A stretch of 13,800 bases of DNA. Origin: DASSTJ01 sp035707965 (GTDB lineage Bacteria > Actinomycetota > Actinomycetes > Actinomycetales > Angustibacteraceae). The position numbers were made by a program, and so were the translations under genes. Each line of letters begins with the position of its first letter. Position 1 is the stretch's first letter. The notes beneath the pieces are model-generated. The model had not been told where the DNA came from. It did no database searches and was given only the letters and a program-made list of their open reading frames with translations. Location: the NCBI GenBank assembly GCA_035707965.1, contig DASSTJ010000005.1:1-13800 (forward strand), in the 5' to 3' direction. Below are positions 1 through 5,968 of this stretch, piece by piece.

Positions 1-359
1 GTGCTCGTCGTCGCTGACGCCTTCGCCGCGTTCCTTTTCGTCGCGGCCTTCTTCGTCGCGGCCTTCTTCGCCACGGGAGTTGTCGTCGCGGCCTTCTTCG
101 TCGCGGCCGTCTTCGCCACGGCAGTTGTCGTCGCGGCCTTCTTCGTCGCGGCCTTCTTCGTCGCGGCCTTCTTCGTCGGCGACGTGGACGTCGTGGCCTT
201 CTTCGTCGCCGTGGCCTTCTTCGTCGCCGTGGCCTTCTTCGTCGCCGCGAAGACCGGTGAGGACGACTCCGCCGACCGGGGCCGCCGGCCGGCGGCCGAG
301 ACGACCGCGCGGACGAGGCGCTGTGCGCGCGTCGCCACGGTGCTGCTCCTGCTGGCCAT
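1..359 (-). CDS. Lys/Ala-rich N-terminus of a probable TraR/DksA-type zinc-finger protein (partial, runs off left edge)
   Basis: I translated this open frame directly. It starts at ATG 359 and stays open for 119 codons to the window edge, so the C-terminal part is missing. An AGGAGG-like ribosome site lies about 5 bases before the ATG. A GTG at 338 (codon 8), with AGGAG 7 bases before it, is an alternative start. Residues 1-40 are Arg/Ser/Ala-rich. Residues 41-110 hold nine KKA units, mostly KKAAT or KKATAT, with degenerate copies KTA and KRN. In many actinobacteria the gene after divIVA, ahead of lspA, is a TraR/DksA C4 zinc-finger protein, and some of these carry such a basic N-terminal extension. 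The function is therefore inferred from position and composition, since no zinc-finger cysteines are visible. Alternatives are a histone H1-like or other DNA-binding protein. The gene has its own promoter (411-439) and is separated from divIVA by a terminator hairpin. Confidence 0.6.
   Translation of the reverse strand, partial: MASRSSTVATRAQRLVRAVVSAAGRRPRSAESSSPVFAATKKATATKKATATKKATTSTSPTKKAATKKAATKKAATTTAVAKTAATKKAATTTPVAKKAATKKAATKRNAAKASATTS
21..239 (-). repeat. KKAAT-type coding tandem repeat
   Basis: This is a degenerate 15-base (KKAAT) to 18-base (KKATAT) coding repeat, with core AAGAAGGCCGCGACG on the minus strand. It gives nine KKA motifs, interrupted by TTSTSPT, TTTAVAKTAAT and TTTPVA spacers. 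The AAVAKTAAT and TTTPVAKKAAT blocks look like a larger duplicated unit that has drifted. Near-identity at the DNA level suggests recent expansion or contraction by slippage. The encoded tail is strongly basic and probably disordered, which suits nucleic-acid contact. Confidence 0.85.
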
Positions 360-410
360 CAGCCCTCCTGGTGGCCGCCGCAGCGACCGTCGCCTCGCAC
401 GGGTGTGCGC

Positions 411-439
411 AGGATAGGTGCGAGGTCAGCCAGGCTCAA
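411..439 (-). promoter_or_regulatory. Sigma-70-like promoter of the Lys-rich gene
   Basis: On the minus strand a -35 element TTGAGC (439-434) and a -10 element TATCCT (416-411) are separated by exactly 17 bases. Each matches the bacterial consensus at 4 of 6 positions, and the -10 fits the actinobacterial TANNNT pattern. The predicted transcript would begin near 404, leaving a leader of about 45 bases to the ATG at 359. The promoter sits just after the terminator hairpin at 445-486, which fits an independent transcription unit. Confidence 0.55.
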
Positions 440-444
440 CCCGG

Positions 445-486
445 CACGCCGGTGCTCCGGGCGCACGCGCCCGGAGCACCGGCGTG
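445..486 (-). terminator. Long perfect hairpin, probable terminator after divIVA
   Basis: The arms 445-464 and 467-486 are perfectly complementary (20 bp, outermost pair C445-G486) around a 2-base centre. In RNA this would be about a 19-bp stem with a 4-base loop. It lies 21 bases past the divIVA stop codon and before the next gene's promoter. No U-tract follows on the minus strand, as is common for actinobacterial terminators. Because it is symmetric it could also act from the plus strand, but no plus-strand gene ends here. Confidence 0.75.
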
Positions 487-507
487 GACTGGCCTCGCGG
501 CCGCCGT

Positions 508-1248
508 TCAGCTGCCGAACGGGAACCGAGGAGCGGTCTGCGGCGGCTCGCTGTCGCCGTCCTCGCGGTTGTCGGCGAAGCCGCCCCGGGACGGCAGGGG
601 GGTAGCGCCGGTGTCGGCGGATCGCGTCTGCGGGGCCTCGGACTGGCCCGGCATCGCCGCAGACGACTCGAGCTCGTGCAGCTGGTTCTCGAGGTAGGCC
701 TTGAGCCGGCTGCGGTACTCGCGCTCGAACGACTCCAGCTGCTTGACCTTGCCCTGCAGCACCTGGCGCTGCTGCTCGAGGTCACCCAGCGTCTCGCGCT
801 GCTTCTGCTCGGCCTCGCGCACGAGCCGGGCCGCGTGGGCCTGCGCCTCGGAGATGATCTTGTTGCGCTCGGTCTTGCCCGCCTCGACGTGCTCGTCGTG
901 CAGGCGCTGCGCGAGTGCCAGCATCCCGGCCGCGCTCTCGGGGCCGCCTGCCGCTGCGGCCGGAGCCGGAGCCGGAGCCGGAGCAGGCGTCGGTGCGGGT
1001 GCGGGAGTCGGCTCGGGCGCAGGCTTCGGCGCTGCCTGCTGCGACTGCGCGCCCTGCCGCGTCAGCTCGGCGACGCGGCTCTCGCAGGCGCTCAGCTTCT
1101 GCCGGAGCTCGGTGTTCTCGGCGTTGAGGCGACGCAGCTCGGCGACGACCTCGTCGAGGAACTCGTCGACCTCTTCCTCGTCGTAGCCCTGGCGGAACTT
1201 GGTCGCGCTGAAGCGCTTGTTGACAACTTCCTCGGGGTTCAACGGCAT
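508..1248 (-). CDS. divIVA: DivIVA / Wag31 polar growth and cell-shape protein
   Basis: This is a 246-residue DivIVA-family coiled-coil scaffold. In actinobacteria it marks cell poles and septa and recruits the peptidoglycan elongation machinery. The start chosen is ATG 1248, giving MPLNPEEVVNKRFS, the usual Wag31 opening, with AGAGGTGA just upstream. An in-frame ATG 36 bases further out adds only an unlikely Arg-rich leader. Residues 1-60 form the membrane-binding DivIVA domain (KFRQGYDEEEVDEFLDEVV) and the first coiled coil. Residues 74-97 are a Pro-Ala linker. Residues 104-196 form the second, charged coiled coil (RLHDEHVEAGKTERNKIISEA onwards). Residues 200-246 are a polar, probably disordered tail. 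A possible own promoter lies at 1283-1312 and a strong hairpin follows the stop. It sits after yggT, as in other actinobacterial dcw clusters. Confidence 0.95.
   Translation of the reverse strand: MPLNPEEVVNKRFSATKFRQGYDEEEVDEFLDEVVAELRRLNAENTELRQKLSACESRVAELTRQGAQSQQAAPKPAPEPTPAPAPTPAPAPAPAPAAAAGGPESAAGMLALAQRLHDEHVEAGKTERNKIISEAQAHAARLVREAEQKQRETLGDLEQQRQVLQGKVKQLESFEREYRSRLKAYLENQLHELESSAAMPGQSEAPQTRSADTGATPLPSRGGFADNREDGDSEPPQTAPRFPFGS
958..1029 (-). repeat. Pro-Ala repeat linker inside divIVA
   Basis: DivIVA residues 74-97 are an almost pure PA/PT/PE alternation between the two coiled-coil segments. At the DNA level it is a degenerate 6-base repeat (GGAGCC-type on the plus strand). Such linkers of variable length are known between the N- and C-terminal coiled coils of Wag31-type proteins, and this one probably acts as a semi-rigid spacer. 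Confidence 0.85.
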
Positions 1249-1282
1249 CTGGTCACCTCTAGGTCTTGTGGTTCGCCCGCAC

Positions 1283-1312
1283 ACGGTAGCGAATGCGCAG
1301 GTAGACGGTCAC
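1283..1312 (-). promoter_or_regulatory. Possible divIVA promoter
   Basis: In the 72-base gap between yggT and divIVA, GTGACC (1312-1307) and TACCGT (1288-1283) are 18 bases apart on the minus strand. They match the -35 consensus at 4 of 6 positions and the actinobacterial TANNNT -10 pattern. The leader would be about 30 bases, ending in the AGAGGTGA ribosome site. The call is weak: GC-rich intergenic sequence gives such matches by chance, and read-through from yggT is also likely. Confidence 0.35.
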
Positions 1313-1320
1313 TTCGACGT

Positions 1321-1602
1321 CTACAGCCGCTGCAGGACGTTGAGCAGCACGTAGGTCAGCAGGAACAGGATGAAGAAGGCGAGATCGAGCTGGACGGATC
1401 CGAGCCGGAGCGGCGGGATGAGACGACGAAGCAGCTTGAGCGGCGGATCGGTGACCGTGTAGACGACCTCCGCCACGACGAGGATGGGCCCCTTCGGACG
1501 CCAGTCGCGGGCGAAGACCTGGATCCAGTCCAGCACGAGGCGGCCGATCAGCACCAGCAGGAACGCCAGCACCACCCAGCGGAGGATCTCGAGCAGGATC
1601 AC
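1321..1602 (-). CDS. yggT: YggT-family small membrane protein
   Basis: This 93-residue YggT-family integral membrane protein starts at GTG 1602, 16 bases after the sepF stop. Two hydrophobic segments are clear: residues 6-25, and residues 72-90 near the C-terminus. They flank the family signature TDPPLKLLRRLIPP at residues 51-64. The molecular function of the family is not established. In Gram-positives and cyanobacteria it recurs beside sepF and divIVA and has been linked to division or chromosome distribution. Its position between those two genes here supports a division-associated role. No strong ribosome site is visible before the GTG, so translation may depend on coupling to sepF. The length is normal for single-repeat YggT proteins. 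Confidence 0.9.
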   Translation of the reverse strand: MILLEILRWVVLAFLLVLIGRLVLDWIQVFARDWRPKGPILVVAEVVYTVTDPPLKLLRRLIPPLRLGSVQLDLAFFILFLLTYVLLNVLQRL

Positions 1603-1618
1603 GGGCGCGCCGGGCCGG

Positions 1619-2113
1619 TCAGCTCTGGTTGAAGAAGCCCGGGGACGAGACCGGCTCCTTCTCCTCGGCCACGATCTCGACGTGCGCCGGCGACAGCAGG
1701 AACACCTTGCTCGTCACCCGCTCGATGGCGCCGTGGAGCCCGAAGACCAGACCGGCGGCGAAGTCCACGAGGCGCTTGGCGTCGGCGTCGTCGAGATCCG
1801 TGAGGTTCATGATGACCGGGATCCCGTCGCGGAAGGCCTCGCCGATCGTCTTGGCCTCGTTGTAGGTGCGCGGGTGGATGGTCGTGATGCGGGCCAGGTC
1901 GGGCGTCGCGGGACCCGGGGCGGCGGCGACGCGGCTGAGCGACCGGGTAGGCAGCTGGGTCACCTGACCGCCGCCTGGTCGCGAGTCCGCGCGCGGCTGG
2001 TCCGCCCGGCGGCTGTCTCCGTCGTCCATCTCGTCGTCCAGGTAGTCCTCGTCGTAGAGCTCGTCCTCGGCGAGCCCGAGGTACACCATCGTCTTGCGAA
2101 GCGCACCGGCCAT
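1619..2113 (-). CDS. sepF: SepF cell-division protein, FtsZ membrane anchor
   Basis: SepF is a 164-residue cytoplasmic protein that tethers and bundles FtsZ filaments at the membrane, a job done by FtsA elsewhere. The start is ATG 2113 (MAGALRKTMVYLGL), preceded by GAGGAG. Upstream in-frame ATGs would add a non-conserved leader. Residues 1-14 are the amphipathic membrane-targeting helix. Residues 15-70 are an acidic then Pro/Arg-rich linker. Residues 75-150 form the SepF (DUF552) core, with GIPVIMNLTDLDDADAKRLV at 97-116 and GLVFGLHGAIERVTSKVFLL at 121-140. No ftsA is present in the cluster, consistent with SepF as the main FtsZ anchor in actinobacteria. It is 94 bases after yggS and 16 bases before yggT. 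Confidence 0.95.
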   Translation of the reverse strand: MAGALRKTMVYLGLAEDELYDEDYLDDEMDDGDSRRADQPRADSRPGGGQVTQLPTRSLSRVAAAPGPATPDLARITTIHPRTYNEAKTIGEAFRDGIPVIMNLTDLDDADAKRLVDFAAGLVFGLHGAIERVTSKVFLLSPAHVEIVAEEKEPVSSPGFFNQS

Positions 2114-2207
2114 CGCCTGCTCCTCGTCCGTTCGTCCTGCCTGCGACCCGCACCAGCGCCCCGCCTGCTGCAGGGGATGGCCGACGAGCCTTCGAGCGTC
2201 TCGGACG

Positions 2208-2957
2208 TTACCGGAGTGACGGGCGTGATCCGAGCACCGCGCTGCCGACACGCAGGTGTGTCGCTCCCGCCTGCACCGCCGCCTCCAGGTCGCCGCTCAT
2301 GCCGGCGGACACCCAGGTGGCCTCGGGGTGGTCGTCGCGCAGTCGCGCGGCGAGCGCGACGAGCCGGTCGAAGGCCGGCCGCGGATCGGTGCCCAGCGGG
2401 GCGACGGCCATCACCCCGCGCAGATGGAGCCGTTCTGACTGCGCGACGGCGTCGGCGACGACGGGGAGGTCGGCTGGCGGCACGCCACCTCGGCCGGTCG
2501 CGCTCGGGTCGAGGTTCACCTGGACGAGCACGTCGAGGTGGCGGTTCGCGGCGTGGGCTCCAGCCGACAGGGCAGCGACCAGCGGCACCCGGTCGACGGA
2601 ATGGACGACGTCGGCGTAGCGCGCCACGGATCGGGCCTTGTTGCGCTGAAGCTGGCCCACGAAGTGCCACGTCGGCCCTCGTCGCCCCCCGAGCCTCTCG
2701 GTGACCTCGGCCACCTTCGCCGCCGCCTCCTGGTCCCGGTTCTCGGCGACCTGCTGCACACCGAGCCCGACCAGCCGGACGACGTCCGCAGCCGGGAACG
2801 TCTTGGTCACGACGACCACCGTGACGTCGTCGATGCAGCGGCGGGCCTGGTCGCAGGCGGCACGCACGCGTTCGCGCACGTCGGCGAGGTTGGCGGCAAG
2901 CTCGCGCATCCGCTCGTCCGCCGGCAGGTCCCCGTGCGGCGCGGGGGTCGCCGTCAT
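2208..2957 (-). CDS. yggS: YggS/PROSC-family pyridoxal phosphate homeostasis protein
   Basis: This 249-residue fold-type III PLP-binding protein belongs to the YggS/PLPBP family. These proteins bind pyridoxal 5'-phosphate and buffer it, with no confirmed catalytic activity. The start at ATG 2957 overlaps the pgeF stop (ATGA), with GAGGAGG inside the end of pgeF, so translation is coupled. The PLP lysine is Lys52 in VVVVTKTFPA. Other family motifs are ENRDQEA (70-76), WHFVGQLQRNK (95-105), and near the C-terminus VSAGMSGDLEAAVQAGATHL followed by RVGSAVLGSR, which contact the phosphate. The usual FGENR motif reads VAENR here, a mild variation. The first 20 residues are a non-conserved extension. 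A yggS homologue beside ftsZ, pgeF and sepF is typical of Gram-positive division clusters. Confidence 0.93.
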   Translation of the reverse strand: MTATPAPHGDLPADERMRELAANLADVRERVRAACDQARRCIDDVTVVVVTKTFPAADVVRLVGLGVQQVAENRDQEAAAKVAEVTERLGGRRGPTWHFVGQLQRNKARSVARYADVVHSVDRVPLVAALSAGAHAANRHLDVLVQVNLDPSATGRGGVPPADLPVVADAVAQSERLHLRGVMAVAPLGTDPRPAFDRLVALAARLRDDHPEATWVSAGMSGDLEAAVQAGATHLRVGSAVLGSRPSLR

Positions 2958-3751
2958 GGCGCCTCCTCGCCGGCTCGCGGTCCCGTCCCGCTGGAGTGGT
3001 GGTACTGGACGGCGGGGTCGGCGGCCCCGGTGAGCTCTGTCAGCAGGCCGATCCCGGCGAACCGACCGGTGCGGCCGTCGCGACGGTACGAGAACAGGTC
3101 CGGCCGCTCGACGGTGCACCCAGGCACCTGGTCGAGGTCTCGGCAGGACGCGGCGAGCTGGGCCAGGACCCCGGCCGCGACGTCGAGCGACGGCTCACCG
3201 TGCCGCGACACCGACCGGGTCACGGGCCAGCGGGCCGCGACCTCGTCGGCGAGCTGCTGCCCCACCGGGTAGCACCGTGGGCACACCGACGGACCGACCC
3301 GTGCCGTGATGGTGCGGGCACCGAGGTCGTGCATGGCCTCGACGAGACGCTCCACCACACCGGCGGCCATGCCCGCGCGTCCCGCGTGCGCCACGCCCAG
3401 CACCCCCTCACGCGGAGCTGCGAGCAGCACCGGGACGCAGTCGGCGACGAGCACCGCGAGGGCCAGACCCGGCCGGGTCGTCACCATCGCGTCGCACCGC
3501 GGGACGGGACCCCGCCACGGGCCGTCGACCTGCACCACCTCGTCGCCGTGCACCTGGTCCATGAAGAGCAGGTGGTCGGCGGCGACCCCGAGCGAGTCGG
3601 CGACGCGGCAGCGGTTCGTCCGCACCGCCTCCTCGTCGTCGCCGACCCCGCCGCCCAGGTTCAACGTGCCGTACGGCTCGCGACTGGCGCCGCCGAGCCG
3701 GTCGGTGACGACGAACCTGCAGCCGGGCGCCTGCTCGTCGAGTGCGAACAC
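2954..3751 (-). CDS. pgeF: Peptidoglycan editing factor PgeF (YfiH/YlmD, laccase-fold)
   Basis: This is a 265-residue member of the DUF152/multicopper polyphenol oxidoreductase family (YfiH, YlmD, human LACC1). In E. coli the homologue prevents L-Ser replacing L-Ala in the peptidoglycan stem, and other members show purine nucleoside phosphorylase or deaminase activity. The start is GTG 3751 (MFALDEQAPGCRF), 48 bases after the ftsZ stop and with a weak AGGGTG site. The likely metal and catalytic residues are visible: His68 in DQVHGDE, Cys105 in VADCVPVLL and His122 in GVAHAGRAGMAAG. GPSVCPRCYPVG lies at 153-164. The common HAGWRG motif reads HAGRAG. The gene overlaps yggS by ATGA, and both follow ftsZ as in many actinobacteria. 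Confidence 0.93.
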   Translation of the reverse strand: MFALDEQAPGCRFVVTDRLGGASREPYGTLNLGGGVGDDEEAVRTNRCRVADSLGVAADHLLFMDQVHGDEVVQVDGPWRGPVPRCDAMVTTRPGLALAVLVADCVPVLLAAPREGVLGVAHAGRAGMAAGVVERLVEAMHDLGARTITARVGPSVCPRCYPVGQQLADEVAARWPVTRSVSRHGEPSLDVAAGVLAQLAASCRDLDQVPGCTVERPDLFSYRRDGRTGRFAGIGLLTELTGAADPAVQYHHSSGTGPRAGEEAP

Positions 3752-3770
3752 GTCAGCACCCTAGACGGCC

Positions 3771-3791
3771 GGTCCCGTTCGGTACGGGTCC
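3771..3791 (-). other. Weak hairpin between ftsZ and pgeF
   Basis: The arms 3771-3778 and 3784-3791 pair over 8 positions with one T-T mismatch around a 5-base loop. The stem is short and has no U-tract. It might attenuate transcription so that FtsZ is made in excess over pgeF and the later genes, or it might have no role. It lies wholly inside the 48-base gap. Confidence 0.3.
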
Positions 3792-3799
3792 CTGCCGCG

Positions 3800-5101
3800 C
3801 TACTTCAGGAAGTCCGGGACGTCCAGGTCGTCGTCGCCGTCGTCGAAGACCACGCCCCGCTGGGCGCGACCGACCCGGACGGGCTCCAGGCTGTCGGGGA
3901 CGACGAACGGCTCGTCGTCCTTGCCCTCGCCCGTGAGCTCGACCGTCGGCGTCGACGCGGGGACGGCCGCGGGCGCAGCCACCGCACGGTCGGCTGGGGG
4001 CTCGGCCGCCGCGGCCGTCTGCTGGCCGGCGTAGGGACGTTGGGAGCCCGACGGCGACGGCGCTGCGTGGTTCGTGGCGCTTGCGGAGCCGTTGACCGCC
4101 CGCGCGGCACCCGCGATCTGGCCGAGCGCTCGCTCGTCCGAGCGCTTGGTGGGGACGCCGCCGTCGAAGCCGGCAGCGATCACCGTCACGCGGACCTCGT
4201 CGCCCAGCGCGTCGTCGATGACGGCGCCGAAGATGATGTTCGCCTCCGGGTGGGCGGCCTCCTGCACCAGTCGCGCCGCCTCGTTGATCTCGAACAGGCC
4301 GAGGTCCGACCCACCCTGGATCGACAGCAGGACGCCGTAGGCGCCGTCGATGCTCGCCTCGAGCAGGGGCGAGGAGATGGCCAGCTCGGCAGCCTGGACC
4401 GCACGATCCTCGCCGCGCGCCGAGCCGATGCCCATGAGCGCGCTGCCCGCGCCCTGCATGACGGACTTGACGTCCGCGAAGTCGAGGTTGATGAGCCCCG
4501 GCGTGGTGATGAGGTCGGTGATGCCCTGGACGCCGGAGAGCAGCACCTGGTCGGCGCTGCGGAACGCGTCGAGCATGCTCACCGCCCGGTCGCTGATCGA
4601 CAGCAGGCGGTCGTTGGGGATGACGATGAGCGTGTCGACCTCGTCCCGCAGCGCGGCGATGCCCGACTCGGCGCTGGTCGCGCGGCGACGGCCCTCGAAG
4701 GTGAAGGGCCGCGTCACCACGCCGATGGTCAGCGCGCCCAGCGACCGCGCGATGCGCGCCACGACGGGGGCGCCACCGGTGCCCGTGCCGCCACCCTCGC
4801 CAGCGGTCACGAAGACCATGTCGGCGCCCTTGAGCACCTCCTCGATCTCCTCCTCGTGGTCCTCCGCCGCCTTGCGGCCGACCTCGGGGTCGGCACCGGC
4901 GCCGAGACCACGCGTGAGCTCACGACCGACGTCGAGCTTGACGTCGGCGTCGCTCATCAGCAGCGCCTGCGCGTCGGTGTTGATCGCGATGAACTCAACG
5001 CCCTTCAGCCCGACGTCGATCATGCGGTTGATCGCGTTGACGCCGCCGCCGCCGATGCCGACGACCTTGATCACGGCCAGGTAGTTCTGCGGTGCTGCCA
5101 C
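3800..5101 (-). CDS. ftsZ: FtsZ cell-division GTPase (tubulin homologue)
   Basis: FtsZ is a 433-residue GTPase that polymerises into the Z-ring at midcell. The start is GTG 5101, giving (M)AAPQNYLAVIKVVG, the conserved actinobacterial opening, with GAGAGG about 9 bases upstream. An ATG at 5131 would add a ten-residue leader without family support. The N-terminal GTPase domain shows GIGGGGVNAINRM (15-27), the tubulin signature GGGTGTG (103-109) and the synergy-loop NLDFADV (205-211). Residues from about 315 form a Pro/Ala/Ser-rich disordered linker. It ends in an acidic stretch and the LDVPDFLK tail that binds SepF and FtsW in actinobacteria. It has its own upstream region with a TTGACA element and repeats at 5124-5160, 147 bases after ftsQ, so extra transcription over the upstream operon is likely. 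Confidence 0.98.
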   Translation of the reverse strand: MAAPQNYLAVIKVVGIGGGGVNAINRMIDVGLKGVEFIAINTDAQALLMSDADVKLDVGRELTRGLGAGADPEVGRKAAEDHEEEIEEVLKGADMVFVTAGEGGGTGTGGAPVVARIARSLGALTIGVVTRPFTFEGRRRATSAESGIAALRDEVDTLIVIPNDRLLSISDRAVSMLDAFRSADQVLLSGVQGITDLITTPGLINLDFADVKSVMQGAGSALMGIGSARGEDRAVQAAELAISSPLLEASIDGAYGVLLSIQGGSDLGLFEINEAARLVQEAAHPEANIIFGAVIDDALGDEVRVTVIAAGFDGGVPTKRSDERALGQIAGAARAVNGSASATNHAAPSPSGSQRPYAGQQTAAAAEPPADRAVAAPAAVPASTPTVELTGEGKDDEPFVVPDSLEPVRVGRAQRGVVFDDGDDDLDVPDFLK

Positions 5102-5123
5102 GTCAGGTGCCTCTCTCGCCCAG

Positions 5124-5160
5124 ACCCTCACCCTCAGGTAGAGGGTTAGAGTTATGTCAA
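5124..5160 (-). promoter_or_regulatory. ftsZ upstream promoter-like element with dyad repeat
   Basis: On the minus strand a perfect -35 consensus TTGACA (5160-5155) is followed by AACTCTAACCCTC. The hexamer ACCCTC/GAGGGT occurs three times: once at 5146-5141, and in inverted orientation at 5135-5130 and 5129-5124. The first and second copies form a perfect 6-bp dyad with a 5-base centre (5130-5146). No good TATAAT-like element sits at 16-18 bases; the expected -10 window (about 5137-5132) lies inside the dyad. The dyad could therefore be an operator overlapping a promoter, or a short leader hairpin if transcription starts further upstream. Confidence 0.5.
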
Positions 5161-5248
5161 CCTGCTGCTCCGGGAGACGCTAGGTGCCGGTCCCGGCCGA
5201 GACAACGACCGCAGTCGGCGTGTCGGGCCCCAGACCACGGTCGGACCA

Positions 5249-5968
5249 TCACCGCAGCACGGGCGTGTCCGGCGAGCTCACGTCGTAGACCTTGGCCTTC
5301 GTGCTCTTGAGCGCTTCGAAGATCTCGGCCTTGCGAGCCGTGTCAGCCGCGCTCCCCCACACGACGGTCTTCTTGCCGATGGTCAGGGTCACGGCGTCAG
5401 GGCTCGACGCGGTCACCTTCGTCACCGCCGACGCGAGCGGCGCCGGCAGGTCGCGCAGCACCTCCAGCGCCGCCTCCACCGTGGGCTGCTGAGGTGCGTC
5501 GCCGGAGAGCCGGACCACCGGGAGCCCTCGGGGCACCGCGGTCGCGTGCGCGTAGGCGACGCCCGTGCCGTCGACGAGCTGGTAGCCGCCACCCGGGGCG
5601 GGCACCGCCGCCCGCGGCGTCCGGGCGTCGACCGTGACGACCAGGCTGCGCGGCCAGCCGCGGCTCACCTCGACGGAGGCGACGAACGGCAGCCCTTGGA
5701 TGCGGCGTTCGAGCCGCGACCGGTCCACCTGGAGCAGCGGCTGCCCCACCGGGGCGTCGAGCGCGGAGCGGACCTGCTCGGCGCGGTCACCCGACACGCC
5801 TCTGACGTCCACCTGACGCACCACCAGCAGCGGGCCCGCCCACACGAACACCGCCGCGCCAGCCAGCCCCGCCACGACCGCCGCGAGGAGCAGCTTCGTG
5901 CGCCGCGAACGCCAGCGCGCCGCCCGGGCCCTCGCGGCGAACCGCTGCACGCTGGAGGTGGAGCTCAC
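5249..5968 (-). CDS. ftsQ: FtsQ divisome protein (POTRA domain)
   Basis: FtsQ is a 239-residue bitopic membrane protein that links early and late divisome components outside the membrane. The start GTG 5968 overlaps the murC stop as GTGA, with no strong separate ribosome site, which suggests translational coupling. Residues 1-24 are a basic cytoplasmic tail rich in Arg. Residues 25-44 form the single membrane helix (LLLAAVVAGLAGAAVFVWAG). Residues 48-116 are the POTRA domain, with VRQVDVRGVSG, PLLQVD and the PFVASVEVSRGWP strand-turn typical of FtsQ. Residues 117-239 are the beta domain, ending in SSPDTPVLR. FtsL and FtsB are not encoded in this window. Length is within the family range for actinobacteria. 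Confidence 0.95.
   Translation of the reverse strand: MSSTSSVQRFAARARAARWRSRRTKLLLAAVVAGLAGAAVFVWAGPLLVVRQVDVRGVSGDRAEQVRSALDAPVGQPLLQVDRSRLERRIQGLPFVASVEVSRGWPRSLVVTVDARTPRAAVPAPGGGYQLVDGTGVAYAHATAVPRGLPVVRLSGDAPQQPTVEAALEVLRDLPAPLASAVTKVTASSPDAVTLTIGKKTVVWGSAADTARKAEIFEALKSTKAKVYDVSSPDTPVLR

Noticed and set aside
1..417. Plus-strand frame rich in Phe/Ala/Val that resembles a membrane protein
   Set aside because: It is the antisense of the AAGAAGGCC repeat in the Lys-rich gene. It has no supporting ribosome site or family likeness, and the minus frame has a promoter and ribosome site.
2114..2207. Possible sepF promoter or terminator in the 94-base gap after yggS
   Set aside because: I saw only a short CCTGC/GCAGG palindrome and no acceptable -35/-10 pair, so nothing is called there.
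3365..3390. PgeF motif HAGRAG instead of HAGWRG as a sign of inactivity
   Set aside because: The likely metal-binding residues His68, Cys105 and His122 are all present, and I believe actinobacterial members often vary just after HAG, so loss of function is not supported.
2996..5149. A 717-codon open frame on the plus strand opposite ftsZ and pgeF
   Set aside because: GC-rich third positions keep the antisense frame open. The product is an Arg/His/Asp-rich low-complexity string with no domain, and it lies opposite two certain genes.
5220..5224. GACAC pentamer on the minus strand upstream of ftsZ, like the core of a WhiA site
   Set aside because: WhiA is known to act on ftsZ in Streptomyces, but a single pentamer is expected by chance in a gap of this size. 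There is no flanking support and the host lineage is unknown.
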